The notes below the pieces were generated by a model. It was not told the DNA's origin, ran no database searches, and was given only the letters and a program-made list of their open reading frames with translations. From Macrococcus carouselicus (GTDB lineage: Bacteria > Bacillota > Bacilli > Staphylococcales > Staphylococcaceae), in assembly GCF_004359515.1 (NCBI RefSeq), contig NZ_SCWD01000004.1, positions 51,994 to 115,993 on the forward strand: a DNA stretch of 64,000 bases, written 5' to 3'. Numbering within the stretch: the first letter of the stretch is position 1; each line of letters opens with the position of its first letter. Below are positions 32,103 to 41,558 of the stretch, piece after piece. Position numbers and translations under genes: made by a program.

Positions 32103-32331
32103 GGGCTGATTCCAGCAAGATTCTGCAGGCATCACAGTTACGGATGCAGATATGCTGTCCTTCTATATCAAAGACGCAAGGTCCTTTGAACAGACTTTTA
32201 CGCTGCACTTTCAGCATACTGCCAACAGACAGACCGAGTGCATTCAGGCGGTGTGCGAGAACAGGATTATCGAATGACATGGATTTAACTAAATAAGTAC
32301 CGCCGATTTCGGCGTTTGCAGCATGAAGCAT
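32095..32331 (-). CDS. feoA: Ferrous iron transport protein A
   Basis: A 78-residue SH3-like cytosolic partner of FeoB. It shows the FeoA pattern ending in the strand-rich [21 protein letters not shown]. Unusually for FeoA it has two nearby cysteines, CIRNCDAC, at the C-terminal end. The ATG at 32331 is 6 bases from AAGGTG; an in-frame GTG at 32340 overlaps that SD. It heads the feo operon under two Fur-like boxes. Confidence 0.9.
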   Translation of the reverse strand: MLHAANAEIGGTYLVKSMSFDNPVLAHRLNALGLSVGSMLKVQRKSLFKGPCVFDIEGQHICIRNCDACRILLESAHD

Positions 32332-32355
32332 ATAGGACACCTTCTATTATGAGTT

Positions 32356-32370
32356 TGATAATCATTTTCA
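32356..32370. promoter_or_regulatory. Fur box 1 of feoAB
   Basis: TGATAATCATTTTCA matches the 7-1-7 Fur consensus TGATAATnATTATCA at all but one defined position. It lies just downstream of the feo -10, where bound Fur would block transcription. Confidence 0.8.
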
Positions 32371-32375
32371 GTTAC

Positions 32376-32404
32376 ATATTAGCATGATTAAGAATGATTC
32401 TCAA
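32376..32404 (-). promoter_or_regulatory. feoAB promoter
   Basis: On the minus strand, TTGAGA (32404-32399), a 17-base spacer, and TAATAT (32381-32376). Confidence 0.65.
32389..32403. promoter_or_regulatory. Fur box 2 of feoAB
   Basis: TAAGAATGATTCTCA is a second palindrome with about 11 of 14 matches to the Fur 7-1-7 consensus, overlapping the -35 hexamer. Confidence 0.55.
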
Positions 32405-32467
32405 GGACATAATGGAGGCGAATTCATGAAAGTTGCTTCCTTATGGATATAATTTATGACTGACAGA

Positions 32468-32476
32468 TGGTATAAT
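32468..32476 (+). promoter_or_regulatory. murT extended -10 promoter
   Basis: TGGTATAAT is a perfect extended -10, 25 bases before the murT start. A second TATAAT at 32448-32453 has no TG. Confidence 0.55.
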
Positions 32477-32500
32477 GAATTGTTAAACAAGGAGGTCATT

Positions 32501-33811
32501 ATGAGAACTTTTTCAGCTAAATTACTCGCGAAGATGGCGAGACAGGCAAGTATCGCTGCAGGCAAAAGGGGAACTGACTTACCCGGACAGCTGGCGAGAA
32601 AAATAGATCCGGCTATCTTAAGAAAAATGGCAGCAACAGTAGACGATGTCGTCTTTATCTCCGGAACGAACGGTAAGACGACAACCTCTAACTTAATCGG
32701 TCATACACTCAAAGCAAACGATATCAATATCATTCATAATACAGAAGGCGCAAATATGGCGGCAGGTATTACCTCCAGCTTTATCGTGCAGTCAAAGAAG
32801 AATACGAAGCTTGCTATCATCGAGATCGATGAAGGCTCAATTCCACGGGTCCTAAATGAGATGACTCCGACGATGATGGTCTTCACAAACTTCTTCCGCG
32901 ACCAGATGGATCGCTTCGGAGAAATTGATATCTTAGTGGACCGTATCGCTGACCATATTAAGAACAAAGGGATCAAACTGATTCTGAATGCCGATGACCC
33001 GTTTGTCTCACGACTGAAGATTGCGAGCAGGGAAGTCGTCTACTACGGCATGAAAGCAGGCATCCATCAGTTCGAGGAGAGTACGATGATTGAAAGCAAG
33101 TATTGTCCGAACTGCGGGCGCCTCCTGAACTATGAAGCGATTCATTACAATCAGATCGGTCACTATACATGTGAGTGCGGCTTCAACCGTGCTGAGCCGA
33201 CGTATGAAGTGGAACAGCTGACTGAAAATCCTTACTTAGTGCCGGTTATCAATGGCGCGACCTTCCATATGAAGCTTGCCGGTGACTTCAATGTCTTCAA
33301 TATCATCGCAGCCTACAGTGTACTGCGTGAACTCGGTCTGAACGATGACTCCATCAGAAAAGGATTCGAGAGCTATGCATCTGACAACGGCCGTATGCAG
33401 TACTTCACGAACGGCACAAAAGAAACGATTATCAATCTGGCGAAGAATCCGGCCGGACTGAATGCCAGCCTGTCAGTCGGTGAAAAAATCAAAGGCTCGA
33501 AATCGTATCTGATCAGCCTGAATGATAACGGTGCGGACGGTCGTGATATCTCCTGGATCTGGGATGCTGACTTCGAGAAGCTGGAGCGCCAGACCATCAC
33601 TCACATCATCTGTACAGGTAACCGTGCAGAGGAACTGGCCGTGCGTCTGAAATATGCGGAAGTATCAGCAGAGGTAATAGTAGAACGCTCAATCGAGCAG
33701 GCAACATTAAAGGCAATGACATTACCGGATTATACGGTCTGCATTCCGAACTATACATCGCTTGAACCGATGCATACGACCTTGACGTCGTACTTCAAGG
33801 AGGGAGAGTAA
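32501..33811 (+). CDS. murT: Lipid II isoglutaminyl synthase, MurT subunit
   Basis: A 436-residue Mur-ligase-like subunit that, with GatD, amidates the alpha-carboxyl of D-Glu in lipid II, a step needed for efficient crosslinking. The ATP site is [16 protein letters not shown] Cys4 ribbon (CPNCG and CECGF, about residues 204-228) is the MurT-specific zinc insertion, and DUF1727 forms the C-terminus. AAGGAGGTCATT sets the ATG; the upstream extension to 32456 lacks an SD. Its stop overlaps the gatD ATG (TAATG). Confidence 0.95.
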   Translation: MRTFSAKLLAKMARQASIAAGKRGTDLPGQLARKIDPAILRKMAATVDDVVFISGTNGKTTTSNLIGHTLKANDINIIHNTEGANMAAGITSSFIVQSKKNTKLAIIEIDEGSIPRVLNEMTPTMMVFTNFFRDQMDRFGEIDILVDRIADHIKNKGIKLILNADDPFVSRLKIASREVVYYGMKAGIHQFEESTMIESKYCPNCGRLLNYEAIHYNQIGHYTCECGFNRAEPTYEVEQLTENPYLVPVINGATFHMKLAGDFNVFNIIAAYSVLRELGLNDDSIRKGFESYASDNGRMQYFTNGTKETIINLAKNPAGLNASLSVGEKIKGSKSYLISLNDNGADGRDISWIWDADFEKLERQTITHIICTGNRAEELAVRLKYAEVSAEVIVERSIEQATLKAMTLPDYTVCIPNYTSLEPMHTTLTSYFKEGE

Positions 33812-34530
33812 TGTCAGTTATCAATATTTATCACTTTATGCCGGACAAACTGAATCTATACGGCGATATCGGCAACATCATCGCTCTGTCAAAAAGAGCG
33901 AAATGGCGCGGTATTGATATCAAAGTCACTGACGTCAAAGAGACAGATGGACTGTCACTCGCAGACGCAGATATCCTCTTTATCGGTGGCGGCAGTGACC
34001 GCGAGCAGGCCATCGCGACGCAGGAACTCTTCAAGGTCAAGAATGAATTCAAAGCCGCGATAGAAGACGGCGTGCCCGCCTTAACCATCTGCGGCGGCTA
34101 TCAGTTCCTCGGAGAGAAATATGTGACGCCGGACGGCCATGAACTGAAAGGGCTCAACATCCTTGATTTCTATACGGAATCGCGGAAAGAACGCCTGACC
34201 GGGAATATTGTCATTGAATCGGAGACATTCGGTCAGATCGTCGGTTTCGAGAACCATGGGGGCCGTACGTATCACAACTACGGCACACTCGGCAATGTCG
34301 TATCAGGTTATGGTAATAATGACACCGATAAAAAAGAGGGTATCCATTATAAGAATCTCCTTGGAACGTATCTGCATGGACCGATTTTACCGAAGAACCA
34401 TGAAATTACAGACTACTTGCTTAAAGCAGCCTGTGAACGTAAGAATATCGAGTTCAGACCGCTGAATGACAACATTGCAGAAGAAAATGCGAAGAAAGTC
34501 ATCATCGACCGACTGCTGTCAGATAAGTAA
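33811..34530 (+). CDS. gatD: Lipid II isoglutaminyl synthase, glutaminase subunit GatD
   Basis: A 239-residue class I (CobB/CobQ-like) glutaminase that supplies ammonia to MurT. The nucleophile lies in [11 protein letters not shown] and the catalytic His in [18 protein letters not shown] is a binding loop near residue 52. It is translationally coupled to murT, as expected for a tight heterodimer. Confidence 0.95.
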   Translation: MSVINIYHFMPDKLNLYGDIGNIIALSKRAKWRGIDIKVTDVKETDGLSLADADILFIGGGSDREQAIATQELFKVKNEFKAAIEDGVPALTICGGYQFLGEKYVTPDGHELKGLNILDFYTESRKERLTGNIVIESETFGQIVGFENHGGRTYHNYGTLGNVVSGYGNNDTDKKEGIHYKNLLGTYLHGPILPKNHEITDYLLKAACERKNIEFRPLNDNIAEENAKKVIIDRLLSDK

Positions 34531-34609
34531 GCGAAGGTCAACAGCTGGGATACTGATCATGTCTATTTAGAGAATAACGTACTGCTTAAACGCTTTTAAA
34601 TATAGAGTT
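34531..34609. other. Short gap between gatD and the convergent exporter
   Basis: 79 bases without coding potential leading into the large hairpin. The only notable element is CTTAAACGCTTTTA, a weak cre-like sequence with no promoter nearby. I see nothing else. Confidence 0.4.
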
Positions 34610-34653
34610 CTACTGAAAGACCACCCGGCTTATGCCGGGTGGTCTTTCAGTAG
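34610..34653. terminator. Perfect 20-base hairpin shared by gatD end and exporter 3' end
   Basis: Arms 34610-34629 and 34634-34653 are exact inverted repeats around TTAT. The exporter stop codon is in the loop and its last seven sense codons (LLKDHPA) form one arm. No long T tract follows on either strand, so termination may be imperfect or the hairpin may act on RNA stability. Confidence 0.65.
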
Positions 34654-35586
34654 TTTCTGTATCATTAAGAGTTCATAGATATAATGGCTTTTCAGCTGGT
34701 TATCGTCAAATTCGTTCAGGTGTTTGACGCTTGTTTTGAAGGTTGAGAGTGCGGGTCTTGGGACTGTGTTCTTTCGTTCCATTGCTTCTAGTATCGCTAC
34801 GTAGGCTTCTCGTTCGTTCAATGTGAAGTCGAAGTACTGGTTTTCAGGCAGGTAGATCATATTGGAGAGGTGCAGGATAATCAGCTGGTCGATCTGCAGT
34901 CGTTTCTCGAGTTCCGTCATGGTGCGTTTACGGCTCAGGTCTTTATGATACTGATATTCCTCATGCTCGTATTTGATGAGCTGATGCGCTTTGCTGACTT
35001 TCGTGTTGATCGTTTCTATTTTGCGGGTGCTTGCTGTCGACTGGAAGTTGCCGATCAGGACTTCTTTGCTGCGCAGTATAAAGAGGTCATGTGTATCGTT
35101 CTCAATGTTGCGGATGAGTTCCTGTATCTGATGCTGGTACTTGGCAGGCAGGACAAGATAGTTCACAAGTCCGGCTGTTGTCAGTCCGATAGTGGTCGTT
35201 GCGAGCCTTGAGAAGAAGTTATAGGCAAATGCGTCGTGGATATTCGGAACCATGGCGACGGCTGTCAGGCTTGCGACCAGCATGCCGTCGAAGAGTTTCA
35301 GCTGATAGCAGACGACAATGGTCAGTGTCGCTGCGATACTGTAGGCGAGGGGGGAGTCGCCTAGAAAGTATGTGGCTGTAACAGCGATGAAGGCACCGAG
35401 AATGGAGGCAGGAAACCTGATGTAGGCTTTTCTGAGCGATGCTTTAGCGGTCGGTTCAATCGAGACGATGGCAGTGATGACAGCGAATGTGGATGGTAAG
35501 GTCAGCAGCTGACAGAACAGTGCTGTCAGAAAGGTGGCGAGTCCGGTCTTAATGATGCGCGGTCCCAGTATGTGTTTGAAGTTCAT
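34630..35586 (-). CDS. FUSC / aromatic acid exporter family protein
   Basis: A 318-residue membrane protein. Its N-terminal half has about six helices (TGLATFLTALFCQLL, FAVITAIVSIEPTAKASLRK, FPASILGAFIAVTATYF), followed by a soluble helical half rich in charged residues. This is the ArAE_1/FUSC arrangement (YgaE-like in Bacillales), thought to export aromatic acids or similar compounds. The ATG at 35586 is 8 bases after AGGA; two upstream in-frame starts are too close to or ahead of it. A paralogue lies at 59.4 kb. It is divergent from map. Confidence 0.8.
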   Translation of the reverse strand: MNFKHILGPRIIKTGLATFLTALFCQLLTLPSTFAVITAIVSIEPTAKASLRKAYIRFPASILGAFIAVTATYFLGDSPLAYSIAATLTIVVCYQLKLFDGMLVASLTAVAMVPNIHDAFAYNFFSRLATTTIGLTTAGLVNYLVLPAKYQHQIQELIRNIENDTHDLFILRSKEVLIGNFQSTASTRKIETINTKVSKAHQLIKYEHEEYQYHKDLSRKRTMTELEKRLQIDQLIILHLSNMIYLPENQYFDFTLNEREAYVAILEAMERKNTVPRPALSTFKTSVKHLNEFDDNQLKSHYIYELLMIQKLLKDHPA

Positions 35587-35609
35587 CTGAATCATCCTGT
35601 TTTTTAAAT

Positions 35610-35640
35610 TTATTATAACATTCATTTTTTGTTATAATAA
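35610..35640. promoter_or_regulatory. Overlapping divergent promoters of map and the FUSC gene
   Basis: TTATTATAAC (35610-35619) and GTTATAATAA (35631-35640) are perfect inverted repeats. Rightward: TTATTA (35610-35615), 17 bases, TATAAT (35633-35638). Leftward: TTATTA (35640-35635), 17 bases, TATAAT (35617-35612). Each -35 overlaps the other promoter's -10. Confidence 0.6.
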
Positions 35641-35669
35641 AGAGACAAACAAATGAAAGAAGAGATTAG

Positions 35670-36428
<759 letters not shown>

Positions 36429-36445
36429 AGTATGAGATTGACCTC

Positions 36446-36482
36446 GTTCCTCAGACGTTTTACGTTCTGAGGAACTTTTTTT
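36446..36482 (+). terminator. Terminator after map
   Basis: GTTCCTCAGA and TCTGAGGAAC arms around CGTTTTACGT, followed by seven T. Confidence 0.85.
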
Positions 36483-36487
36483 ATAAT
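36482..36487 (+). promoter_or_regulatory. -10 of the vra operon abutting the map terminator
   Basis: TATAAT begins at the last base of the terminator T tract. At 17 bases upstream the candidate -35 TTTACG (36459-36464) lies in the terminator loop. Confidence 0.45.
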
Positions 36488-36510
36488 GATAGTGATAAGG
36501 AGATGAGGGC

Positions 36511-36885
36511 ATGAGCAGAATAACGTCCGTATTGACCCGTACTGTCAAAAAAGCAGTGAATCATAGTTTGTTTGCTAAAATCATTGAACTGCAGCACCGG
36601 CTGACGGATCTGAATGTCCAGAAGGCTGCAAAAACAAACGAGCAGCAGATGCTGCTTGATCAATATGACCATTATCATTTTAAGCTGACAGTAATCGATT
36701 CAGAAGATGGCAGTCAGAGAGAGTTCCGTTCCAACCGCAACATGCATCTCCATAAGCTGAATCAGCTGGATAACGAACTTTATGAAGTTGAAGTCTCCCT
36801 TGCCATGATTGAATCAATGAAAGAAGAAGTACAATATGAGATAATGATGCTGCAGAAGTTGAATGAAAGAGAAGTGAGTATGTGA
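36511..36885 (+). CDS. First gene of vra operon (VraU position), coiled-coil protein
   Basis: A 124-residue soluble protein, largely helical with heptad-like segments (LFAKIIELQHRLTDLNVQKAAK and LHKLNQLDNELYEVEVSLAMIE). It occupies the place of VraU, the first gene of the S. aureus vraUTSR operon; I assign it by position, not by recognised sequence. Function unknown. RBS AAGGAGATGAGGGC. It overlaps the start of vraT by four bases (ATGTGA). Confidence 0.7.
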   Translation: MSRITSVLTRTVKKAVNHSLFAKIIELQHRLTDLNVQKAAKTNEQQMLLDQYDHYHFKLTVIDSEDGSQREFRSNRNMHLHKLNQLDNELYEVEVSLAMIESMKEEVQYEIMMLQKLNEREVSM

Positions 36886-37574
36886 AGCAGCTGGTTTCCA
36901 CTGAAATCTTAATTACTTTTATTATCTTATTAATCATATCTAATCTTTACTATCTGTTTTTTTTGAAGACAGGTATGATACTGGTTCTGCTGGTCGGCAT
37001 GCTGCTGATCTACAGCAGTCAGTTCTACAAAAAGAAGCTAAGAGGACTCGTCCTGCTCTGGATAGGGATAGTACTGATTGCTTTTGGCATGCTGTCAAAT
37101 CCCTACACACTGATTCTGCTGTTCAGCTTTCTCATTATTCTATCGCTCCGTTATCTCATCGCGAGACGACAGCCGGCTGTGATTGCCATCGAAAACAATG
37201 AACTGCAGGTATCTGAACAGAACTGGTTCAATACGAAGAAGACGCCGGATGAAGTCTATAAATTCGATGATATCCATCTGCAGCACGCAATAGGTGACAT
37301 CATGATCGACTTGACGACAGCAGCGAATCTGACACAGGACAATGTCATCGTCGTCCATCAATTGCTCGGTAAGACGACCATTGTCGTCCCGCATCATTAC
37401 CAGGTGAAGGTTGATTACTCCTCTTTATATGGCCAGCTGACTGTTGATGATGAGTTTACAAGACGCTCGAAGAATCAGCGGCTGACTTATATGACGCCCG
37501 GTTACGCGAACGGTGTGCTGATCAAGGTGATGGTATCCTCCATTATCGGCGATCTGGAGGTTATCCACAGATGA
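36882..37574 (+). CDS. vraT: VraT (LiaF/YvqF-like) cell-wall stress membrane protein
   Basis: A 230-residue protein with about four N-terminal membrane segments in the first 90 residues and a C-terminal LiaF-type domain (IMIDLTTAANLTQDNVIVVHQLLGKTTIVVP). It works with VraSR in sensing cell-wall inhibitors; the S. aureus homologue is needed for beta-lactam and glycopeptide responses. It starts at GTG overlapping the previous stop; its own TGA overlaps the vraS ATG. Confidence 0.88.
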   Translation: MKQLVSTEILITFIILLIISNLYYLFFLKTGMILVLLVGMLLIYSSQFYKKKLRGLVLLWIGIVLIAFGMLSNPYTLILLFSFLIILSLRYLIARRQPAVIAIENNELQVSEQNWFNTKKTPDEVYKFDDIHLQHAIGDIMIDLTTAANLTQDNVIVVHQLLGKTTIVVPHHYQVKVDYSSLYGQLTVDDEFTRRSKNQRLTYMTPGYANGVLIKVMVSSIIGDLEVIHR

Positions 37575-38590
37575 ATAATTACACAAGACTCATTGGTGTC
37601 ATGCTGATACTGATTTACAGTCTATTATTTGTCTTTTATATATTAGACCGGATTTTTACGAATATCATCTATTTCCAGGGTATGCTGCATTCCTATATTA
37701 TCGGCGTACCGGCTTTTCTGTTCTTGAATGTCGTCGTTATTCTGGCTTGTGTCATCATGGGCTCACTTGTTGCGTACAAGCAGAATGAGCAGTATGCATG
37801 GCTGAAGGAACAGATTCGTGCTGTCGATGACGGCGAGACGATTCGCAGTACAGCCGGCATCGAGCTGCATCCGGAAGCAGATGAAGTATTCGAAGCCATC
37901 ATCAAACTGAATGAGACATTAAGAACCATTAAGCATCAGAATCAGCTCGCGACAAGTGGCGTCAATGAACAGATTGTCAAAAAAATCGTCGAGGAGGAAC
38001 GTCAGCGGCTGGCACGTGAGCTGCACGACTCAGTCAGTCAGCAGCTGTTCGCAGCAAGTATGATGCTCTCCGCTCTTAAAACAAGGGAAGTAGACGAGCG
38101 TATGAGCCGGCAGATCGAACTGTTGGAGCGCATGCTCCATGAGGCCCAGCAGGAGATGCGTGCATTGCTCCTGCATTTAAGACCGCTTGCTCTGCAGAAC
38201 AAGTCGCTGATAGAGGGAATCAAAGACTTGACGACCGATCTGCAACAGAAGACACCGCTTGATATTCAGCTTGATATAAACCCGGTGCCTCTTGCCAAAG
38301 GCATCGAGGATCAGTTGTTCAGGATCACACAGGAAGCGATATCGAATACACTGCGGCATGCACAGGCGAAGCGACTGACAATAGAGCTCTTTGCGATTAC
38401 AGGGGGGCTGATTCTCCGGATTGCTGATGATGGTCATGGCTTTGATATGACAATGAGAGACGAGACAAGATACGGCATCAATACCATGAAAGAACGGGCA
38501 CTCGAAATCGGAGGGAGCTGTCAGATAATCTCGGCCCCTGACAGCGGGACCCGAATAGAGATCAAAGTACCTTTGACTGAGGAGGAGTAA
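37571..38590 (+). CDS. vraS: Sensor histidine kinase VraS
   Basis: A 339-residue NarL-type kinase. Two membrane helices (about residues 8-28 and 41-64) with a very short external loop point to intramembrane sensing. Then come a HAMP-like linker, the HisKA_3 box [17 protein letters not shown] with the phospho-His, and the HATPase_c site ([20 protein letters not shown]). It is coupled with vraT (ATGA). Confidence 0.95.
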   Translation: MNNYTRLIGVMLILIYSLLFVFYILDRIFTNIIYFQGMLHSYIIGVPAFLFLNVVVILACVIMGSLVAYKQNEQYAWLKEQIRAVDDGETIRSTAGIELHPEADEVFEAIIKLNETLRTIKHQNQLATSGVNEQIVKKIVEEERQRLARELHDSVSQQLFAASMMLSALKTREVDERMSRQIELLERMLHEAQQEMRALLLHLRPLALQNKSLIEGIKDLTTDLQQKTPLDIQLDINPVPLAKGIEDQLFRITQEAISNTLRHAQAKRLTIELFAITGGLILRIADDGHGFDMTMRDETRYGINTMKERALEIGGSCQIISAPDSGTRIEIKVPLTEEE

Positions 38591-38591
38591 G

Positions 38592-39224
38592 ATGAAAGTA
38601 TTATTCGTAGATGACCATGAGATGGTCAGAATAGGCATATCAAGCTTCCTGTCGACTCAGCCGGATATTGAAGTAGTGGGTGAAGCGGGGGATGGACAGG
38701 AAGGGGTGGCAAAGACGCGAGACTTAAGACCTGATGTCGTCCTGATGGATATGGTGATGGAACCAATGAACGGTATTGAGGCGACGGCAATCATCAAGAG
38801 TTCGATACCGGAGACGAAGGTCATTATGCTGACAAGCTTCATCAATGACAGGGAAGTATATGCAGCGCTTGATGCCGGCGTGGACAGCTATATCCTGAAG
38901 ACATCGAGTGCAGACCGGATAGCTGAAGTGGTGCGCAGGACATATGCAGGTGAAACAGTATTTGAAGCTGAAGTGATGACGAAAATGCGCAACCGGCTGC
39001 AGCAGAAGGCAGAGCTCTATGAAATGCTGACGCAAAGAGAGATGGAGATCCTGTTACTGATTGCTAAAGGGATGTCAAATCAGGAAATTGCAGATGTGAG
39101 TCATATTACCATCAAGACGGTGAAGACACATGTGAGTAATATCCTCAGTAAACTGGAAGTTCAGGACCGAACCCAGGCAGTGATCTATGCGTTCAAGCAC
39201 CACCTGATAGAACAGGCACATTAA
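38592..39224 (+). CDS. vraR: Response regulator VraR
   Basis: A 210-residue NarL/FixJ-type regulator. The receiver has the acidic pair DDHE, the phospho-Asp in VLMDMVMEP (Asp55), Thr in IMLTSF and Lys in YILKTSS. The LuxR-type HTH is [19 protein letters not shown] followed by [19 protein letters not shown]. It controls the cell-wall stress regulon. RBS GAGGAGGAGTAAG. Last gene of the operon. Confidence 0.96.
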   Translation: MKVLFVDDHEMVRIGISSFLSTQPDIEVVGEAGDGQEGVAKTRDLRPDVVLMDMVMEPMNGIEATAIIKSSIPETKVIMLTSFINDREVYAALDAGVDSYILKTSSADRIAEVVRRTYAGETVFEAEVMTKMRNRLQQKAELYEMLTQREMEILLLIAKGMSNQEIADVSHITIKTVKTHVSNILSKLEVQDRTQAVIYAFKHHLIEQAH

Positions 39225-39268
39225 GAGTCAGATGATCATTGATGCTGTTGAAGACAAGCGTAACCCAA

Positions 39269-39306
39269 AATGAAACCCAGTTTCCAAATGGAAACTGGGT
39301 TTCATT
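39269..39306. terminator. Bidirectional terminator between vraR and carbonic anhydrase
   Basis: AATGAAACCCAGTTTCC and GGAAACTGGGTTTCATT are perfect 17-base arms around AAAT. Confidence 0.85.
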
Positions 39307-39310
39307 CTGC

Positions 39311-39886
39311 CTATTTGCTGATGACTTTCGCGTAACCATCCTGGATCAGCTCAACTTCACCTGTATGAGGGTCAATGACAAGACCATGTACAGGCACGGA
39401 TTTATCGAATAAGGGATGATTATAGACTATGTCAATATTGGCACGGACATTTTCTCTGACATCTGAGAAGCCGCCAAGAAAATGATTCAGGTCAATACCT
39501 GAATGTTCAAGAATTGCGATCGTTTCTTCTTTGATACCCCGTTCCTTCATTGTGCCAAGCACAGTGTCGACATCAATACCGCCCATACCGCAGTCCTTAT
39601 GGCCCATGATGATAATCTCCTCGGCACCTAACGCATAGATACCTACCAGCAGACTTCTCATAGTCGAGCCGTAAGGATGAGAGATAGTAGCACCTGCATT
39701 TTTGACGAGTTTGACATCGCCATTTTTAAATCCTAGGGCTTTAGTTGAGAGTTCAACGAGGCGTGTATCCATACAAGTCAGCATGACTGCCTTCATTGTA
39801 GGCACTTTAGAAGTTTTGTAGTTCTCGTATTCTTTGTCTTCTACAAATCTCACATTGTAATTCAGAATGTCTTCAAGTAATGTCAT
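39311..39886 (-). CDS. Beta-class carbonic anhydrase
   Basis: A 191-residue enzyme that interconverts CO2 and bicarbonate. Zinc ligands are in LTCMDTRL (Cys and Asp) and GHKDCGMGG (His and Cys), the beta-CA (YvdA/YtiB-like) pattern. GSTMRSLLVGIYALGAEEII is the dimer helix. RBS ATAGGAGATTGTT. It follows the BrkB-type gene by 9 bases and is probably co-transcribed with it and the YtxH-like gene. Confidence 0.85.
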   Translation of the reverse strand: MTLLEDILNYNVRFVEDKEYENYKTSKVPTMKAVMLTCMDTRLVELSTKALGFKNGDVKLVKNAGATISHPYGSTMRSLLVGIYALGAEEIIIMGHKDCGMGGIDVDTVLGTMKERGIKEETIAILEHSGIDLNHFLGGFSDVRENVRANIDIVYNHPLFDKSVPVHGLVIDPHTGEVELIQDGYAKVISK

Positions 39887-39895
39887 AACAATCTC

Positions 39896-40900
39896 CTATC
39901 GTTCAGTCGGTAGCTGGCCGAGCTTCTTCTGATGCAGAATCGCATTGATCTGAGAGCCGACGATAATGATGAAACCAGTTAAGTATAACCAAGTCATCAA
40001 GACGATGACTCCACCGATACTCCCGTAAGTCTTGGAGTAGTTCGCAAAGTTATTGACGTATACACCAAATAGAAAACTTGCACCCAGCCATACAATCGTT
40101 GCAAACAATGCGCCAGGTAGCACGGACTTCCAGTTCAGTCTGATATTCGGTGCAATCGCATATAGTGTTGTAAAAACAACGAATGTCAGTATCAATGGTA
40201 ACACAACTTTGATTAAGTTGAACAACCAGATGAACTGATCACCCATTCCGATAGCCCCGAACAGCAGCTGACCTAACTGTTCACCGAAGACCGGCAGAGC
40301 AAGAGTGATAGCTACAACAAGTATCATCACGATAGTGAATAGAATACTGAGCAGTTTAGCTTTGAGCGGACTCCTTGCATCTTCAATTTCATAGGAGACA
40401 TTGAATGCATTCATCAGTGCCGTCATCCCGTTGGAAGCAGTCCAGAGCGCTGCGATTAAACCGAATGACAGTAACCCGCCATTGGAATTCGCCATGACGT
40501 CAGTGATGATCGTATTGATTGTATCAGCAGTATCGCCAGGTGCACTTTTTGCGATGAAGTCAGTGATGGTTTCAGGTTTCAGTTTGAAGAGCGGTAGAAG
40601 TGTCAGCAGGAAAATAAGTAATGGGAAAAGAGAGAGCAGGAAATAGTAAGCAAGCTGAGCAGACAGACCTGCTGCATCATCTTTTCCGATACGATATAAA
40701 AGACGTTGAAAGAAGTTGCCTTCTTCTTTATATTTTACGGGTTTATTGATTTTTGAGACATGGAACTCCTCGTCAGGTTTCTTCGCATCCTTGGACTGGA
40801 ATTGCTGTGTCTCTACATAATTTTCTTCTAAATGGCTAGACTCAGACGGATTAGCCGTCTGAGTCAGGAATTTAGAAGAGCTTTTCTGGTCTTTAGCCAA
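39896..40900 (-). CDS. YihY/BrkB family membrane protein
   Basis: A protein of about 334 residues with a charged cytosolic N-terminal extension of some 75 residues and then six membrane helices. Family blocks are LAYYFLLSLFPLLIFLLTLLP, ALWTASNGMTALMNAFN and IGGVIVLMTWLYLTGFIIIVG. The family was once called ribonuclease BN but is now regarded as transporters of unknown substrate. A GTG at 40909 is also possible, but it lies one base from GGAGG; TTG at 40900 has a normal spacing, so the start is uncertain. Confidence 0.8.
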   Translation of the reverse strand: MAKDQKSSSKFLTQTANPSESSHLEENYVETQQFQSKDAKKPDEEFHVSKINKPVKYKEEGNFFQRLLYRIGKDDAAGLSAQLAYYFLLSLFPLLIFLLTLLPLFKLKPETITDFIAKSAPGDTADTINTIITDVMANSNGGLLSFGLIAALWTASNGMTALMNAFNVSYEIEDARSPLKAKLLSILFTIVMILVVAITLALPVFGEQLGQLLFGAIGMGDQFIWLFNLIKVVLPLILTFVVFTTLYAIAPNIRLNWKSVLPGALFATIVWLGASFLFGVYVNNFANYSKTYGSIGGVIVLMTWLYLTGFIIIVGSQINAILHQKKLGQLPTER

Positions 40901-40937
40901 ATGAATCACTCCTCCTCTATAAAATTATGAGCCGTTA

Positions 40938-41210
40938 TTATTTTTTATTTTGCAGCATATCTTTTGTTTCCAGAAGTGCTTTTTCAAGTTCTGGGTTGTT
41001 GCGACGAATTTCTTCGATCTGGTCTTTCCAGTACATCAGTTCATCTTTAATACCACTGAATTTGTCTTTTACTTCAGATGGATTTTTACGAAGTTCATTC
41101 GCACTGCTGACTTGATTTTTTACAGAATAACGAGTGTTTTTGTCAAGCATAGCGATTGCGGCACCAACAGCGGCGCCGATAAGCATACCAGGGATTAATT
41201 TGTTGTTCAT
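40938..41210 (-). CDS. YtxH-like general stress protein
   Basis: A 90-residue protein with an N-terminal glycine/alanine-rich helix (IPGMLIGAAVGAAIAML) that may insert in the membrane, then a long amphipathic, coiled-coil-like region ending KALLETKDMLQNKK. This is the architecture of YtxH (Gvp-P-like) proteins, whose role is unclear. RBS ATTGGAGGAATCATC. It is first of three leftward genes with the BrkB protein and carbonic anhydrase. Confidence 0.7.
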   Translation of the reverse strand: MNNKLIPGMLIGAAVGAAIAMLDKNTRYSVKNQVSSANELRKNPSEVKDKFSGIKDELMYWKDQIEEIRRNNPELEKALLETKDMLQNKK

Positions 41211-41335
41211 GATGATTCCTCCAATAAATTAGTGTGTTGATAATACTATTATATATCCTAATATATAATATGGTAAACTTGTTGCAGATGAGATTTTTAT
41301 TTTATTGTACTATTAATGGATAACTGGAGGTTAAT

Positions 41336-41533
41336 ATGTCTAAAGAAGAAATGCTGACAGCAATCATGACAAAGTTGAAACTGATCAACAAAGGGGTCAT
41401 CAATGCTGAGGATATCGATGATTCAAAGCAGGAAGATTTACAGGATCTATACGATATGGTGATGAAACGGGACAATATCTCACCGAGTGAAATTGCTGCG
41501 ATTACTGATGCACTGGGACAGCTGAGAAAATAA
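41336..41533 (+). CDS. UPF0435 / DUF1128 protein
   Basis: A 65-residue soluble helical protein. It ends with SPSEIAAITDALGQLRK, nearly identical to the staphylococcal DUF1128 proteins I remember. Function unknown. RBS CTGGAGGTTAAT. Located immediately before the aminopeptidase gene ampS. Confidence 0.85.
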   Translation: MSKEEMLTAIMTKLKLINKGVINAEDIDDSKQEDLQDLYDMVMKRDNISPSEIAAITDALGQLRK

Positions 41534-41558
41534 TCTAGACAACAAAGGGGATTGTATA

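Noticed and set aside
32401..32456. Short leader-peptide-like frame (MKVASLWI) before murT
   Set aside because: Too short, no attenuator hairpins, and no amino acid bias expected of a regulatory leader.
34583..34600. cre-like CTTAAACGCTTTTA downstream of gatD
   Set aside because: Misses the leading TG and the terminal C of the consensus and is not near a promoter.
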